This document shows positions 1-8,811 of a stretch of DNA of 64,000 nucleotides, in pieces. A program made the position numbers and the translations under genes. The notes below the pieces were generated by a model. The model was not told where the DNA came from, made no database searches, and saw only the letters and a list, made by a program, of their open reading frames with translations. Source of the stretch: Terriglobia bacterium (GTDB lineage: Bacteria; Acidobacteriota; Terriglobia; Bryobacterales; Bryobacteraceae); the NCBI GenBank assembly GCA_020073305.1, contig JAIQFK010000001.1, positions 186,001-250,000 of the forward strand, read 5' to 3'. Each line of letters opens with the position of its first letter. Position 1 is the first letter of the stretch.

Positions 1-756
1 CCCGTTTTGTTTCTCTCCAACCCTCCCGGTCTCTCGGCGGACGACCGCCGGCACTTCATCGATGATCTGTCCAGGCTCAACCGCCTGGAACTGGACGAAT
101 TCGGCGATCCCGAAATCTCCACGCGCATCTCTCAATACGAGATGGCTTACCGGATGCAGGCATCGGTTCCCGAGTTGATCGATCTCTCGAAAGAACCGGA
201 GCGCACCTTTGAGCTTTACGGTCCGGATGCCCGCCGGCCGGGCACATTCGCTGCCAACTGTCTGCTTGCCCGCCGCCTGGCCGAGCGCGGCGTGCGTTTC
301 ATCCAGCTCTTTCACATGGGATGGGATCAGCACGTCAAGCTGCCCAAACAAATCGCAGGACAATGCAGCGACACCGATCAGCCCTCTGCCGCCTTGATTC
401 AGGATCTAAAGGAGCGCGGGCTGCTTGACGACACGCTGGTCGTATGGGGCGGGGAATTCGGCCGCACCGTTTATTGCCAGGGCAAGCTCACCGCGGACGA
501 TTACGGGCGAGACCATCATCCACGCTGCTTCACCGTGTGGCTGGCCGGCGGCGGAGTCAAACCCGGCATGACGCACGGCGCAACCGACGACTACTGCTAC
601 AACATCACCAGCGACCCGGTTCACGTGCACGACCTGCACGCGACCATCCTCTACTGCCTGGGCATCGACCACACCAAGCTGACCTTCAAGTTCCAGGGCC
701 GCCACTTCCGGCTAACTGACGTGGCCGGAAGCGTCGTTCGCAAAGCCCTGGCTTAG
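1..756 (+). CDS. DUF1501 family protein, 5' truncated
   Basis: The reading frame is open from the first base, so the N-terminus lies outside the window and the first in-frame TTG is not taken as the start. About 250 residues of the C-terminal part remain. They show the DUF1501 pattern: [20 protein letters not shown], then a conserved block around [22 protein letters not shown], and a [17 protein letters not shown]-type segment. DUF1501 proteins are distantly sulfatase/alkaline-phosphatase-like, are usually Tat-exported, and often sit beside DUF1549/DUF1553 cytochrome-like genes in Planctomycetes and Acidobacteria. The substrate is unknown. The next gene lies on the opposite strand. Confidence 0.85.
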   Translation, partial: PVLFLSNPPGLSADDRRHFIDDLSRLNRLELDEFGDPEISTRISQYEMAYRMQASVPELIDLSKEPERTFELYGPDARRPGTFAANCLLARRLAERGVRFIQLFHMGWDQHVKLPKQIAGQCSDTDQPSAALIQDLKERGLLDDTLVVWGGEFGRTVYCQGKLTADDYGRDHHPRCFTVWLAGGGVKPGMTHGATDDYCYNITSDPVHVHDLHATILYCLGIDHTKLTFKFQGRHFRLTDVAGSVVRKALA

Positions 757-782
757 GTTTTATTTGCTGAAGATGTCAGCGA

Positions 783-1580
783 CTAGCGCGGCGTCGGTTC
801 TGGCCCTGCAGCCTCTTTCCCCAAACCCGCAAACGCTTCTTTCACCTTGATGACTTTGTTTCCGTTAAACGTGACGAACGTGATCTTGCCCGGAGGCGTG
901 CCGAAGACCCAGTCTTCGGTCTCCAGGCCGTCGATGGTCTCGCGCGATTTGTGGGTGGGATGCCCCATCGCCAGCAGCACCTGATCCCGGTCCATGCCTT
1001 CGAGAACGCGCTTGTCGGCGATGGCCTTCTTGATGGCGGGAGGCAGAGTATCCGCGTATATCGCAGTGGCCGACCGTTTCTCGAAATCGAGAAGCGGCGA
1101 AAGAATCTTCTTTACTTCCGCCGACGTCAATCCCGCCAGCGGCTGGTGAAAAAGGATTTCGAGGTTCGTTCCGGTTGTCGGATTCACGTTGCCATTCGAA
1201 ACCGGCGCCGTTTGCGTTCCCATGCCGATTTGTACGCGATCATACCAGTGCCTGCCGCTCTTCAGGCCGCCGTTGATTTCGAGCGCTATCTTGTCGTCCT
1301 CCAGCGTCACTCGCGTGATCTGCACGGTGTCTCCGGTACGCGCTGCGGGCCCAAACTGCTTCGCGACCGCGTCCCATTTGGCTTTGTCGTACTTGCCCGT
1401 CGACTCGACCTCCAGGGCTTTCTTCGATCGCGGCAGGAATGTCTTAACCGTGGCGTATTCCGCCATCAAACCGCGCAGCAACTCGACGCGCTCATCGTAG
1501 GTGAGCTTGTCAGCGCTTCGAAGGGGAACCGGCAGCGCCGCCAACGCCAGCATCAGCGTCGCGGCCATGAGGCAACGCAT
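783..1580 (-). CDS. Exported protein with BamE/SmpA-like C-terminal domain
   Basis: A 265-residue protein starting MRCLMAATLMLALAALPVPL, a clear signal peptide. Longer upstream starts would place Cys-rich nonsense before the signal peptide and were rejected. The middle part is unassigned. The C-terminal 60 residues, around VLEGMDRDQVLLAMGHPT and ending in an FVTFNGNKV strand, resemble the BamE/SmpA/OmlA fold (GM-x4-V-x3-GxP). It has no lipobox, so it is probably periplasmic. Its start lies inside the last 71 bases of the upstream CPBP gene on the same strand, so the two are probably cotranscribed. Function unknown. Confidence 0.7.
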   Translation of the reverse strand: MRCLMAATLMLALAALPVPLRSADKLTYDERVELLRGLMAEYATVKTFLPRSKKALEVESTGKYDKAKWDAVAKQFGPAARTGDTVQITRVTLEDDKIALEINGGLKSGRHWYDRVQIGMGTQTAPVSNGNVNPTTGTNLEILFHQPLAGLTSAEVKKILSPLLDFEKRSATAIYADTLPPAIKKAIADKRVLEGMDRDQVLLAMGHPTHKSRETIDGLETEDWVFGTPPGKITFVTFNGNKVIKVKEAFAGLGKEAAGPEPTPR

Positions 1581-2430
1581 CGGATTTGTCCACAGGCTCG
1601 TCGAGCAGCAGGTTCTGCTGTTGCCGGATCGGCACCTTCCACAAGAACATGAACAACGCGAGCAGCACAACCGACGTCAGAATGCTCGCTTCGGGCCCGT
1701 ATTCTCCGCCGCTCCACAACACTCCAGCATTCCACTGGAGCTCATAACCTGTCACCCCCATTCTAACGCCGCTGAGACTCGTGCCGAAGAATGGCAAGGT
1801 AACGTTCCAGCCGAAGTGCAGGCCGAACGGAAGCCACAGGTCACGGCTGCGCCAGAATGCGTATCCGAAGAGCATTCCAAAGCCCGCGGTGTTCACCAGT
1901 CCCAGGTTCGAAACGTGAGGATTCGACGTGTGCATCGCGCCGAACAGCACTCCTACCGGCAGAATGGTAGTGAACGGGCCGGTGCTCCGCAGCAGGACTT
2001 GAAAGCCGTAACCGCGAAATAAAATCTCCTCGCCGGCCGCGCCGAAGATCAGCATTACCGTAATGAAGACGAAGGTGCGCCAGTGGCCCTGACTGGCATG
2101 GGCGTGCAGGCTCGCGGCGCCCACTACCAGAGGCGTCGTGAGCACCCCAAGAGCCCCGGCAACTCCGCCAGCCAGCCCCCACGCGAGATTCCAACGTGAC
2201 GCTGGGTTCCAATGAAAGCCAATATCAGCAAGTTCCCGGCCTTCGTAAATGCGCAGCAATAACACATTGGTGAACACCGCCGCCATGAACGTGCCCAGCG
2301 CCGACCCGGCCCACATTCCGATAAGCGACCCCAAGCCGCTGAGAACGATAAGCCACAGGCACAGCGCGAAAAAGAAGATGTATAGGCCAACCTGGAGCGC
2401 GATCCGCAGCGGATCGGCATGCGCAGGCAT
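1510..2430 (-). CDS. CPBP family intramembrane metalloprotease
   Basis: A 306-residue polytopic membrane protein from ATG 2430; a TTG two codons upstream is an alternative start. It carries the CPBP/Abi (CAAX-processing and bacteriocin-immunity protease) motifs. The EExxxR motif is at about residues 134-139 in GAAGEEILFRGYGF. The second motif is around FGAMHTSNP and the third histidine is in LPFGLHFGWN. Family members are glutamate/histidine-dependent proteases in the cytoplasmic membrane; the substrate here is unknown. The C-terminal tail overlaps the next gene by 71 bases. Confidence 0.85.
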   Translation of the reverse strand: MPAHADPLRIALQVGLYIFFFALCLWLIVLSGLGSLIGMWAGSALGTFMAAVFTNVLLLRIYEGRELADIGFHWNPASRWNLAWGLAGGVAGALGVLTTPLVVGAASLHAHASQGHWRTFVFITVMLIFGAAGEEILFRGYGFQVLLRSTGPFTTILPVGVLFGAMHTSNPHVSNLGLVNTAGFGMLFGYAFWRSRDLWLPFGLHFGWNVTLPFFGTSLSGVRMGVTGYELQWNAGVLWSGGEYGPEASILTSVVLLALFMFLWKVPIRQQQNLLLDEPVDKSDALPHGRDADAGVGGAAGSPSKR

Positions 2431-2590
2431 ATTCAATCCGCGGCCGTGCGGACGCGCGCGCCTTGGAATACCACGCGCATCGGCCAGATGCTGATGGTGC
2501 CGCTCGCCATGTCCACACGGCGCGGCACTTTAGCGAATACAGTCATGCTCGATCGAGACTATCGAACATAGCACAACGCCGGAGCTTCCT

Positions 2591-2937
2591 ATGGAGCGTG
2601 CCGAACGGCCGGCCGCGCCCTGGAGCCCGCGCATCTACCTGCTGCGAGGGCTCGTTTGGCTGTTCACGGGCATTGGCCTGAGCGTGTTTCTGTTTGACAT
2701 CTCTCTAAGCGTCGGCGCCCGTCCCGAGACCTACGAAGACCGCCTCTGGCGCGCAAACAATCTGCGCCACAACGGCGTACCAGAGGAACAAGTCAGAGAA
2801 TTCCTCAACAGCAAGGAGCCCGTGCGAAAGGATTTCCCGGAAGGTTCGCGCTGATCGGCCTGATTCCGATGGGCGTTGGCCTCGCCTACATCATTTACTA
2901 CCGCGGTGAAGATAAGCAGCCGCACACAGGCTCATAA
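2591..2937 (+). pseudogene. Small two-TM membrane protein (DUF6249-like), frameshifted
   Basis: The first frame starts at ATG 2591 and has one membrane helix (YLLRGLVWLFTGIGLSVFLF), a charged loop, and a TGA at 2852-2854. The frame one base back stays open and encodes FALIGLIPMGVGLAYIIYYR, a second membrane helix, ending at TAA 2935-2937. Helix, charged loop, helix is the usual plan of small DUF6249-type membrane proteins, so the two halves probably belong to one gene split by an indel at about 2815-2850. Family assignment is tentative; the frameshift is read directly from the sequence. Confidence 0.6.
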
Positions 2938-2987
2938 CTTCCTTTCATTTGCAACCAGGCCGCTGAGCCCTGCATCATAAAAACTTG

Positions 2988-3911
2988 ATGCTTCGACGCA
3001 GTCTGATCGGCGGCGCCATTGGAATGGCCGGTCTCGGAACCATGCTCTACCGTGCCGCTCCTGGTTTTTGGCAACAATATGCGCGCGAATTCCGGCGGCC
3101 TATTCTGAACCCCTCCGAGCATCCCAACGCCAGCCTTTGGTCTGATCGCGGTGTGCACGCCGCATGGCTTGGCCACGCCACCGTCCTGCTCAAGATCGAC
3201 GGCATGATCATCCTGACCGACCCGGTCTTCAGCGAGCGCGTTGGCCTGAGTCTCGGCCCATTGACGCTCGGCTTGAAGCGCCTCACCGCGCCCGCTCTCA
3301 CCCTCGCCGCCATTCCAAGGCCCGATCTCATCCTGTTGTCGCATGCACACATGGATCACTTCGATTTGCCCAGCTTGCGCGCCCTCGAGCATCCCAAGAC
3401 ATCGGTGATCACCGCTTCGAAAACGTCCGATCTCCTGCGGGTCGATCGTTATGCCCGCGTCACTGAACTCGGCTGGGGCGAACGCGTACGAGCCGGTGAC
3501 GCTGAGATCCGCGCTTTTGAAGTGAATCACTGGGGCGCGCGCATGCGCACCGATACCTATCGCGGATACAACGGCTATCTCATCGAAGCCGGCCGCTACC
3601 GGATTCTGTTCGGAGGCGACACCGCCAACACCGATCTATTCCGCAACCTGCGCACCTCACGGCCTATTGACCTGGCCGTCATGCCCATCGGCGCCTACAA
3701 CCCTTGGATCTACTATCACTGCACGCCCGAGCAGGCCTGGCGCATGGGCAATGAAGCCGGAGCCGAGTTCTTCGCCGCGGTGCATCACCAGACCTTCCAG
3801 CTCAGCCGTGAACCCTTTACCGAACCCATCGAGCGCTTCCACGAAGCGGCCCACAACCACCCGGACCGCGTCGCCATCACCCGCATCGGCCAGCAATTCC
3901 AAATCGCGTAA
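2988..3911 (+). CDS. Metallo-beta-lactamase-fold hydrolase (UlaG/NAPE-PLD-like)
   Basis: A 307-residue protein starting at ATG 2988; the TTG just before it is less likely. The N-terminus has a hydrophobic stretch after LRR and may be a membrane anchor. The metal site HxHxDH is complete (H119, H121, D123, H124 in LLSHAHMDHFD). A further ligand histidine is probably in FEVNHWGARM, an aspartate in LFGGDTANTD, and a late histidine in FAAVHHQTF. The order of motifs and the WLGHATVLLKIDG opening match NAPE-hydrolysing phospholipase D-like proteins and the lactonase UlaG. The substrate cannot be told from sequence. Confidence 0.85.
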   Translation: MLRRSLIGGAIGMAGLGTMLYRAAPGFWQQYAREFRRPILNPSEHPNASLWSDRGVHAAWLGHATVLLKIDGMIILTDPVFSERVGLSLGPLTLGLKRLTAPALTLAAIPRPDLILLSHAHMDHFDLPSLRALEHPKTSVITASKTSDLLRVDRYARVTELGWGERVRAGDAEIRAFEVNHWGARMRTDTYRGYNGYLIEAGRYRILFGGDTANTDLFRNLRTSRPIDLAVMPIGAYNPWIYYHCTPEQAWRMGNEAGAEFFAAVHHQTFQLSREPFTEPIERFHEAAHNHPDRVAITRIGQQFQIA

Positions 3912-3933
3912 AGGTGCGAAGGCAAATGGAAAC

Positions 3934-4800
3934 ATGGCATTGAAAATCCCTGGGCGTCTCGCGGCTAACTGCCGCAAGACGTCCGAGCGCGCGGCGTGGC
4001 TCGACCGGCTGCCCGATGTTCTCCGAAACCTGGAGCGCCGATGGTCGCTGACGCTCGGCGCGCCATTCGACGACGAGGAGGTGAGTTGCTCGTGGGTGGC
4101 CCCGGTGGCGCTCGTGGACGGAACCTCCGCAGTACTGAAGCTCGGCATGCCGCACATGGAAGGCGCGCACGAACTCCAAGGGCTGCGCTTCTGGGACGGA
4201 GACCCGACGGTGCGACTCCTTAAGGCCGATGATAAGCTTGGTGCCATGCTCCTGGAGCGTTGCGAGCCAGGGACGGCGCTGAGCGCACTCCCGGAGTCCG
4301 AGCAGGATCTGGTGATCGCCAGGCTACTGCGGCGGCTCTGGCGCGCGCCATCAGCACCGCACCCTTTTCGCCTTCTGTCGGATATGACGGAGTTTTGGAG
4401 CGAAGAGACACTGGCCGACGTGGCACGCTGGCCCGACACAGGGCTGGTCCGCGAAGGTCTGGGCCTCTTTAGGGATTTGCCGCGCACTGCACCCACAAAT
4501 GTGCTGCTGGCAACTGACCTGCACGCAGGCAACGTCCTTCGGTCGGAACGGGAGCCTTGGCTCGTTATCGACCCGAAGCCATTCGTCGGCGATCCGGCCT
4601 ACGATGCGACGCAACACCTGTTCAACTGTGATGCGAGGCTGCGCTCGGACCCAAAGGGGACAATGCACCGCATCGCGGACCTGCTGGGTTTGGATCGCGA
4701 GCGCGTTCGATTGTGGACGTTTGCCCGCGCTGCCGCCGAGCCGCGCGACGATTGGAACAACGACGATTCAATGGCGCTCGCGAAAGCTATTGCTCCGTAG
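3934..4800 (+). CDS. APH(6)-like aminoglycoside/hydroxyurea phosphotransferase family protein
   Basis: A 288-residue protein from ATG 3934; the frame is open further upstream but overlaps the previous gene. The fold is that of the streptomycin 6-kinase group. A cosubstrate-binding region around AVLKLGMPHMEGAHELQGL contains the probable catalytic-site lysine. The catalytic loop TDLHAGNVL has D195, and the metal aspartate is in VIDPKPFVGDPAYD. Such kinases in soil bacteria may give low-level drug resistance or act on unrelated small molecules. The gene follows the hydrolase by 22 bases and could be cotranscribed with it. Confidence 0.8.
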   Translation: MALKIPGRLAANCRKTSERAAWLDRLPDVLRNLERRWSLTLGAPFDDEEVSCSWVAPVALVDGTSAVLKLGMPHMEGAHELQGLRFWDGDPTVRLLKADDKLGAMLLERCEPGTALSALPESEQDLVIARLLRRLWRAPSAPHPFRLLSDMTEFWSEETLADVARWPDTGLVREGLGLFRDLPRTAPTNVLLATDLHAGNVLRSEREPWLVIDPKPFVGDPAYDATQHLFNCDARLRSDPKGTMHRIADLLGLDRERVRLWTFARAAAEPRDDWNNDDSMALAKAIAP

Positions 4801-4860
4801 CCGCATCACGGTGCCTCTGGCGGGCTGTCGTGGATCGGTAGCGTGATTAGCCGCGCTTCG

Positions 4861-5226
4861 TCACGCGGGCTCCTGGTAGAGGCCGATCACGTTTCCTCCG
4901 GGGTCGCGGAACCGCGCCGTGATTTCGGGCGCATCCACGCCGATCGGCTGCACGATCTCGCCCCCGTTGGCGACGATCAGGTTAACGGCTTCCGCCACGC
5001 TGTCCACCATGATGTAAACGAGAAGGCCCGGTTGTGAAGCGGGCGGGCGCCCGAGTACCCAGGTACCGCTCACTTCGCCAGTCGTGTCGTCAAAGGCGGT
5101 GTGACCATCGCCGCGTTTTCTGATGTGCCAGCCGAAGACCCGTCCGTAGAAGTCGGCTGAGCGCGCAACGTCAGTGGTGGGAATCTCGATGTAGCAGATC
5201 TTGCCATTCGTACGCGTTGGAGGCAT
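4861..5226 (-). CDS. VOC family protein (glyoxalase/bleomycin-resistance fold)
   Basis: A 121-residue protein of typical length for a single VOC unit made of two beta-alpha-beta-beta-beta modules. The first module contains YIEIPTTDVARSADFYGRVF and the second VYIMVDSVAEAVNLIVANGG, ending RDPGGNVIGLYQEPA. This arrangement is common in predicted glyoxalase-like enzymes whose substrate is unknown. It stands alone, read towards the end of the kinase gene, with about 60 bases between the two stop codons. Confidence 0.8.
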   Translation of the reverse strand: MPPTRTNGKICYIEIPTTDVARSADFYGRVFGWHIRKRGDGHTAFDDTTGEVSGTWVLGRPPASQPGLLVYIMVDSVAEAVNLIVANGGEIVQPIGVDAPEITARFRDPGGNVIGLYQEPA

Positions 5227-5271
5227 CCGTATCCCTTCCGAGCGTCGTCATTTTAACAAACTTCAATTTGG

Positions 5272-6042
5272 CTATTCCGCCCGGTTCTTCTTTTGCAGTT
5301 TGAACGCGACTGAATAGGGGCGGGTCCTGCAATTGGTGAGCTTCCGCGAATTCTCCGCAAGATGGTAGCGTTCCTCGGCCACCCGGGGCTCTTCAAAATC
5401 CAGGACGATGAACCCTGAAGCCTTGAATGCCTTCCAGTAGTCCGACAGAGGCCGATGAAACCAGATGAAATCCGAACTGAAATGTCCCCAGGGAGGATCC
5501 ACGCATTTCCTCGGCTCAAAATACGGAAAACTCCAGCGGTAGTTCGTTTCCTTGCCGTCGCTCGAAACCGTTGCACGGCCTTGAGGGAAACAGGGATGGG
5601 AGAACACCAGCACTGCCATTCCGTTGGGGTGGAGAATCCGATTGAAAGCCTGCAGCGTCCAGTCCAGATCAGGCGTATCCATGAGCACGTAGTTCGCAAT
5701 CACCAGATGAAACTGCGCATCACTAACGGTACGAAGTTCAGCGCACGAATCCACGCGGAACTCAACGTTGGGATACTGAGCACGGGCGATCGCGATCATG
5801 CGCTCCGAAATGTCAATGCCGGTGACCAGGGCGCCGCGGTCACTGAGTTGCTTCGATAGGTACCCGTTACCACAACCCGCGTCGAGGACTCTGAGCCCGC
5901 CGACGTCGCCAGCGAACGCCCACAAAACGGGGTCGGAATTCAGGATGCGATTGCTGTCTCCGGCGGTACCGATCTGAATGTGCCAGTCGTCCGCCACTCG
6001 ATTCCAGAAATCTCGGGTCTCATCAATTTCGGGGTTGTCCAT
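5272..6042 (-). CDS. Class I SAM-dependent methyltransferase
   Basis: A 256-residue protein with the Rossmann-like SAM site VLDAGCGNGYLSKQL (motif I, about residues 55-69), an acidic end of strand 2 in VTGIDISERM, and a motif IV region FHLVIANYVLMDTPD. The C-terminal half has the HRPLSDYWKAFKASGF signature seen in small-molecule methyltransferases. The substrate is unknown. The gene is divergent from the DinB-like gene at 6157, with about 114 bases between the starts. Confidence 0.85.
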   Translation of the reverse strand: MDNPEIDETRDFWNRVADDWHIQIGTAGDSNRILNSDPVLWAFAGDVGGLRVLDAGCGNGYLSKQLSDRGALVTGIDISERMIAIARAQYPNVEFRVDSCAELRTVSDAQFHLVIANYVLMDTPDLDWTLQAFNRILHPNGMAVLVFSHPCFPQGRATVSSDGKETNYRWSFPYFEPRKCVDPPWGHFSSDFIWFHRPLSDYWKAFKASGFIVLDFEEPRVAEERYHLAENSRKLTNCRTRPYSVAFKLQKKNRAE

Positions 6043-6156
6043 ACGTCGCTCTCTCTACAATACCGGCTCATGCCCCGATTTTCCGCCCACGCACTCCCCT
6101 GTTACTTCTCTACGCGATAACCTGGAAGATCGCCGGGCGCGATCAGGAGAAATCAG

Positions 6157-6672
6157 ATGAAAACGTTTTTGCTCGCCTTTGTTCTGGGTGCCGCGGCCTT
6201 GCACGCACAGGACTACGAAGGTCTATGGCAAGGCTACGATGGTGAGTGGGGCCACGTTTCCCGCCAGCTCGTTGCGCTCGCCGAGGCGACGCCTGCCGGC
6301 AAGTTCGCGTGGCGGCCGGCAGAAGGCGTGCGCTCCATGAGCGAAGTCTACATGCACATCGCGCTCGCCAACTTTTATCTGTTGAGCGTCACCGGCCCGA
6401 AACTGCCTGCCGACATCAAGGCGGAGAACATGGAAAAGGCCGTGACCGCGAAGGCGGAGGTGATCGACTGGCTGAAGCGTTCGCTCGAGGCCGTCAAAAC
6501 TGCTCACGCAACCGTGAAGCCCGATGAGCTGCGGCGCAAGGTCAAGGTGAACGGCAGGGACGCCACGGTTGACGGCATGTATCTCCGCATCATTGTCCAC
6601 GCCAACGAGCACATGGGCCAGTTGGTTGCGTACACGCGCATGAACGGCATCGTGCCGCCCTGGTCGAAGTAG
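6157..6672 (+). CDS. Exported DinB-like (DUF664-type) protein
   Basis: A 171-residue protein with signal peptide MKTFLLAFVLGAAALHAQ. The mature part is a DinB four-helix bundle: FAWRPAEGVRSMSEVYMHIA near the N-terminus and HANEHMGQLVAYTRMNGIVP at the C-terminus. Histidines in YMHIA and HANEH are the expected metal ligands. DinB proteins include metal-dependent thiol transferases that act with mycothiol or bacillithiol. An exported form is frequent in Acidobacteria and its substrate is unknown. An AGGAGA ribosome site lies just upstream of ATG 6157. Confidence 0.8.
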   Translation: MKTFLLAFVLGAAALHAQDYEGLWQGYDGEWGHVSRQLVALAEATPAGKFAWRPAEGVRSMSEVYMHIALANFYLLSVTGPKLPADIKAENMEKAVTAKAEVIDWLKRSLEAVKTAHATVKPDELRRKVKVNGRDATVDGMYLRIIVHANEHMGQLVAYTRMNGIVPPWSK

Positions 6673-6678
6673 CGGTGG

Positions 6679-6696
6679 CGCAGGCTTCAGCCTGCG
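6679..6696. terminator. Perfect palindrome between convergent genes
   Basis: CGCAGGCT-TC-AGCCTGCG, 8-bp arms with a 2-base centre, in the 30-base gap between two convergent genes. It could form a hairpin in both transcripts, but there is no strong T-run. It shares the GCGCAGGC core with the longer repeats at 15891 and 38530, so it may be a short member of that repeat family. Confidence 0.5.
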
Positions 6697-6702
6697 AACT
6701 TC

Positions 6703-8640
6703 TCACTTTGCCGCGCGCCGCTCGTTAGCCGTTACCGCATTGGCCAGCGCTACCGTCGCGAGAGCGGTCCCGGCTGCCGAGATCCACTGATCGTGATCGT
6801 ACGGAAATCCGCTTTGGAAGTAGGGCTGGAATTTCACCGCGCGGCTCTTCACGTGCCAGGTACCGTCCGGCTGCTGAGTTTTGAGGAGATACTCCAGCCC
6901 GCTCCGGTAAGCCGCGTCCCCGGCCGTTAGCGTGCCCGATTCATAAAGCGCATAGAGCGCTTCTCCAGTTGCGTAAGCGTCGCTTTCCAGATGCGGATTT
7001 CCCGCCCAGCTGCCATCCTCGCGTTGTAGCTTCAGAAGTCTCTGGGCCGCGGCGTTGGCCTTTTCCCCGCTGGCGCCGGACCATTTCAGCCCGACCAGTT
7101 GCATCGCCCAGTCGTCGGTCGTTTTCGGTCCTTCCTCCAGCAGAAAATCCCGCGCCTTTGCGAGACGCTTATCGAACTCGGACTTCAGACCTGGAGGCCC
7201 GTAATGCTGCAGCATTCGGATTCCGATTGCGGCTCGCGCAATCGCGCCCTCTTCTACGGGGGAACGCGCAATGCCGCCCACGCCCCAGGATCCGCCCGGC
7301 TGCTGTTCTGCCGCCAGGTTTACGACCATCGCATCCGTGATCGCGTCCGCCGGATAATCCACCGCCGCCAGCCCGAACAACGAATAGACCAGCGTGTCCG
7401 AGGCGCCCGGCGGATCGAGCCTCTGCAACAGCACCTCCCGCGCGCCCGTCCACTGCGCCGTTACGATTTTCAGATGTTCCGCTGCGGCCTCCTCATCCAC
7501 TCGCACACCTTTCCGCCGCGCGGCGGCCACCGCCAGGGCCGTCAAATTCTGGTGATGACAGCCCACACAGCCACTCTCTTTGAAGAATTCCGTGCTGGCC
7601 CGTTGCAGCACAGCCACGCTCTTCTCGATCGCTGTTCCCGGATTCAGGTTCGCGACGGGCAGGATGCCAGCAGGCATTGTCTGTGCAACGGGCGCAGCCG
7701 TTCCCCCAGCTTTCTCCAGCATCCGTATGACCGACGAGTTACCGAACTTCTTTGCCCAGTCGAGAGCTGTCTCTCCGAGAGTACTCTTCGCCTTTACGTC
7801 GGCGCCCTTCTCCAGAAGCAACTGCACCACCGCGGAATTCTGCGTCTCGGAAGAAACCGCGAGCATAAGAGGCGTCATCTCGCGGATGTCGCGGGCATTC
7901 ACCTTGGCGCCGGCGTCAAGGAGCGTGCGCACCAGTTCCGGCGTGCCATAGGGAGCGGCGAACATTAGTGCCGTTAGATGATTGAGTGCGACCGGACCTT
8001 TTCTCACCTTGGTCGCATCGGTGGTGGCAGCGTTGACGTCTGCTCCTTTGGCGATCAGCAGCTTCACCATCGCCACGTTTCCCACGCTGGCCGCGAAATG
8101 CAAAGCCGTATCGCCCGTGGGGGTGTTCGCATTCACGTCCGCGCCCTTCTCAACGAACTGCCGGACCATTTCCATGTCTCCCGCGCCGGCGGCTCCGATG
8201 AGCGCCGCGCTCTCGACCTTTGCGCCTCTGGAAAAAAGGAAGCGCACGATCTCGATCGAGCCGGCGTTATTGGCCGCGATCAACAGCGGCGTCATGCCCT
8301 GCTTCGATCGTGCGTTGACGTCCGCCCCCGCATCCACCAGCAGCCGCACCTTGTCAAGATTTGTGACGCCCCACATCAGGGGCGTCGCATCGAAAGAATT
8401 TTTCGCCTTGGCGTCCGCTCCTTTGGCCAGCAGCGCCTTTACGGCGTCCACGCTGCCAACTGCGGCTGCATACATTAGCGGCGTCGCGCCGTGGCGGTCC
8501 TTGAGATTCACATCGCTTTTGGCGCTCAGGCTCTCGATCAGCTTGAGGTCGTTGGAGCGGATCGCTTTGTAGAAATCATCGGTCGGATTCGTCGTGGCCA
8601 AGGCACTCGCTGCAAGTACAAATAGAACAATACCCCGCAT
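6703..8640 (-). CDS. Exported ankyrin-repeat protein with CxxCH motif and terpene-cyclase-like repeats
   Basis: A 645-residue protein with signal peptide MRGIVLFVLAASALA. Residues of about 25-320 hold about eight ankyrin repeats (repeated GATPLMYAAAVGSVDAVKAL-type units and KGADVNA turns). A linker rich in Ala and Pro leads to ESGCVGCHHQNL (C358, C361, H362), a c-type haem-binding consensus. Residues of about 400-640 resemble prenyltransferase/squalene-cyclase alpha-alpha repeats (QQPGGSWGVGG, LQREDGSWAGN, TQQPDGTWHVKS). These QW-like repeats here probably form a binding toroid, not a cyclase, since no DxDD is seen. The combination suggests a periplasmic scaffold or redox-linked sensor. Function unknown. 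Confidence 0.8.
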   Translation of the reverse strand: MRGIVLFVLAASALATTNPTDDFYKAIRSNDLKLIESLSAKSDVNLKDRHGATPLMYAAAVGSVDAVKALLAKGADAKAKNSFDATPLMWGVTNLDKVRLLVDAGADVNARSKQGMTPLLIAANNAGSIEIVRFLFSRGAKVESAALIGAAGAGDMEMVRQFVEKGADVNANTPTGDTALHFAASVGNVAMVKLLIAKGADVNAATTDATKVRKGPVALNHLTALMFAAPYGTPELVRTLLDAGAKVNARDIREMTPLMLAVSSETQNSAVVQLLLEKGADVKAKSTLGETALDWAKKFGNSSVIRMLEKAGGTAAPVAQTMPAGILPVANLNPGTAIEKSVAVLQRASTEFFKESGCVGCHHQNLTALAVAAARRKGVRVDEEAAAEHLKIVTAQWTGAREVLLQRLDPPGASDTLVYSLFGLAAVDYPADAITDAMVVNLAAEQQPGGSWGVGGIARSPVEEGAIARAAIGIRMLQHYGPPGLKSEFDKRLAKARDFLLEEGPKTTDDWAMQLVGLKWSGASGEKANAAAQRLLKLQREDGSWAGNPHLESDAYATGEALYALYESGTLTAGDAAYRSGLEYLLKTQQPDGTWHVKSRAVKFQPYFQSGFPYDHDQWISAAGTALATVALANAVTANERRAAK

Positions 8641-8717
8641 TCCCGTTGGTCCCCCTAACTCGACCTATCCTACCTGAAACCGCCGCGTCAAGAACGGCTC
8701 TGGTAAATCATTGTAGT

Positions 8718-8736
8718 GGCCGAGCACCGCTCGGCC
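8718..8736. repeat. Short palindromic repeat
   Basis: GGCCGAG-CACCG-CTCGGCC: 7-bp perfect arms around a 5-base loop in the 171-base gap between two divergent genes. It looks like a small REP-like extragenic palindrome. The rest of the gap holds no gene. Confidence 0.5.
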
Positions 8737-8811
8737 TGATCGGTCTTCCGGCAGACGACTCACGGCGGCCATTGGTGCGATGTAGTAAGATAGCGCAGCG
8801 CCAACGCAAAC

